Shown in pieces: positions 5,102 through 5,401 of a stretch of 5,401 nt of DNA. The stretch spans positions 1 to 5,401 of the forward strand of contig JAEOTN010000429.1 in assembly GCA_016839865.1 (NCBI GenBank). The letters are read 5' to 3'. A program made the position numbers and the translations under genes. The notes beneath the pieces were generated by a model that made no database searches, was not told the DNA's origin, and was given only the letters and a program-made list of their open reading frames with translations. The stretch's first letter is position 1. Each line of letters starts with the position of its first letter. The DNA comes from Promethearchaeota archaeon. Lineage in GTDB: Archaea > Asgardarchaeota > Lokiarchaeia > Sigynarchaeales > MK-D1.

Positions 5102-5401
5102 ATGAATAAATCAACAAGAAATTATCAATTAAAACATAAAGCTACAAAATTGGGGATAATTTGGTCTATTGTAGGTCTAATTGCTGGAATTTTATTTCCT
5201 ATGATCTATATGGTTCCTATGTTATTTTCATCATGGGTATTGTTTGCAAGCGTAGGACATTCGTCCTGGGCGAATGCATACTTGATGATAAACTATAATT
5301 CTCCACAAATCTACATACCTTTGTTTATCATTGAAGCAGTGGTTTTTCTAGCTGGTTGTGTAGTTTTTCTTATAGGATTAATCCAATTAGTAAAAGGTAG
5401 A
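5102..5401 (+). CDS. Membrane protein, N-terminal part, open at the window edge
   Basis: An open frame of 100 codons starts MNKSTRNYQLKHKATKLG and has no stop before the window ends. A basic N-terminus is followed by a hydrophobic segment at about 17-42 (GIIWSIVGLIAGILFPMIYM) and another at about 72-96 (IPLFIIEAVVFLAGCVVFL). The second ends in LVKGR, so positive charges sit on the same side for both and put the N-terminus and residue 100 in the cytoplasm. The 30-residue loop between them contains GHSSWANAYL. The family is not recognised with certainty. Two helices ending in GLIQLVKGR would suit the start of an isoprenylcysteine methyltransferase-like or NnrU-like membrane enzyme, but the part that would show this lies outside the window. 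Its own promoter and the preceding terminator suggest it is unrelated to the acyl-CoA cluster. Confidence 0.75.
   Translation, partial: MNKSTRNYQLKHKATKLGIIWSIVGLIAGILFPMIYMVPMLFSSWVLFASVGHSSWANAYLMINYNSPQIYIPLFIIEAVVFLAGCVVFLIGLIQLVKGR

Noticed and set aside
4903..5109. 68-codon open frame overlapping the HAD scar
   Set aside because: It is a shifted frame of the scar followed by low-complexity AT-rich sequence, with no homology or ribosome binding site.
1..5401. CRISPR array, tRNA, rRNA, transposase or integrase
   Set aside because: No regular repeat-spacer pattern, cloverleaf sequence or recombinase motif is visible; the only long repeat is the HAD tail pair.

Overview
This AT-rich window is a compact acyl-CoA oxidation cluster, all on the plus strand. 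It holds a thiolase, two tandem 3-hydroxyacyl-CoA dehydrogenase (HAD) paralogues and a separate enoyl-CoA hydratase, followed by the start of an unrelated membrane protein that runs off the right edge. The style suggests an archaeon, possibly an Asgard/Lokiarchaeota-like lineage. The reasons are TATA-like boxes centred about 25-28 nt before three starts (leaderless transcripts), T-rich tracts in place of hairpin terminators, and the archaeal-looking two-C-domain HAD. An anaerobic bacterium is not excluded; the taxonomic call is inference.

Layout: thiolase (40-1341) and HAD1 (1345-2523) are 3 nt apart and look co-transcribed, with the HAD1 ribosome binding site inside the last thiolase codons. 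A 159-nt gap leads to HAD2 (2683-3852), which has its own strong ribosome binding site. The next gap (3853-4025) holds two short degenerate copies of a thiolase C-terminus, then a phased AT-rich repeat and a TATA-like promoter for the hydratase (4026-4856). After the hydratase lies a 138-nt remnant of a third HAD (4874-5011), a T-rich terminator, a new promoter and the partial membrane protein (5102 to the edge).

Together the intact enzymes cover the last three steps of beta-oxidation: hydration of enoyl-CoA, oxidation of 3-hydroxyacyl-CoA, and thiolytic cleavage of 3-ketoacyl-CoA. They could also run in reverse. No acyl-CoA dehydrogenase, CoA ligase or electron-transfer protein is in the window.

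The most interesting signals are historical and functional. Three leftover 3' gene tails show that the cluster once held more thiolase and HAD copies. The HAD tail remnant forms a direct repeat with the end of HAD1 that brackets HAD2 plus the hydratase. HAD2 has lost the acidic residue that normally fixes NAD preference and has HFFTP in place of the family's HFFNP motif, so it may differ from HAD1 in cofactor or substrate.
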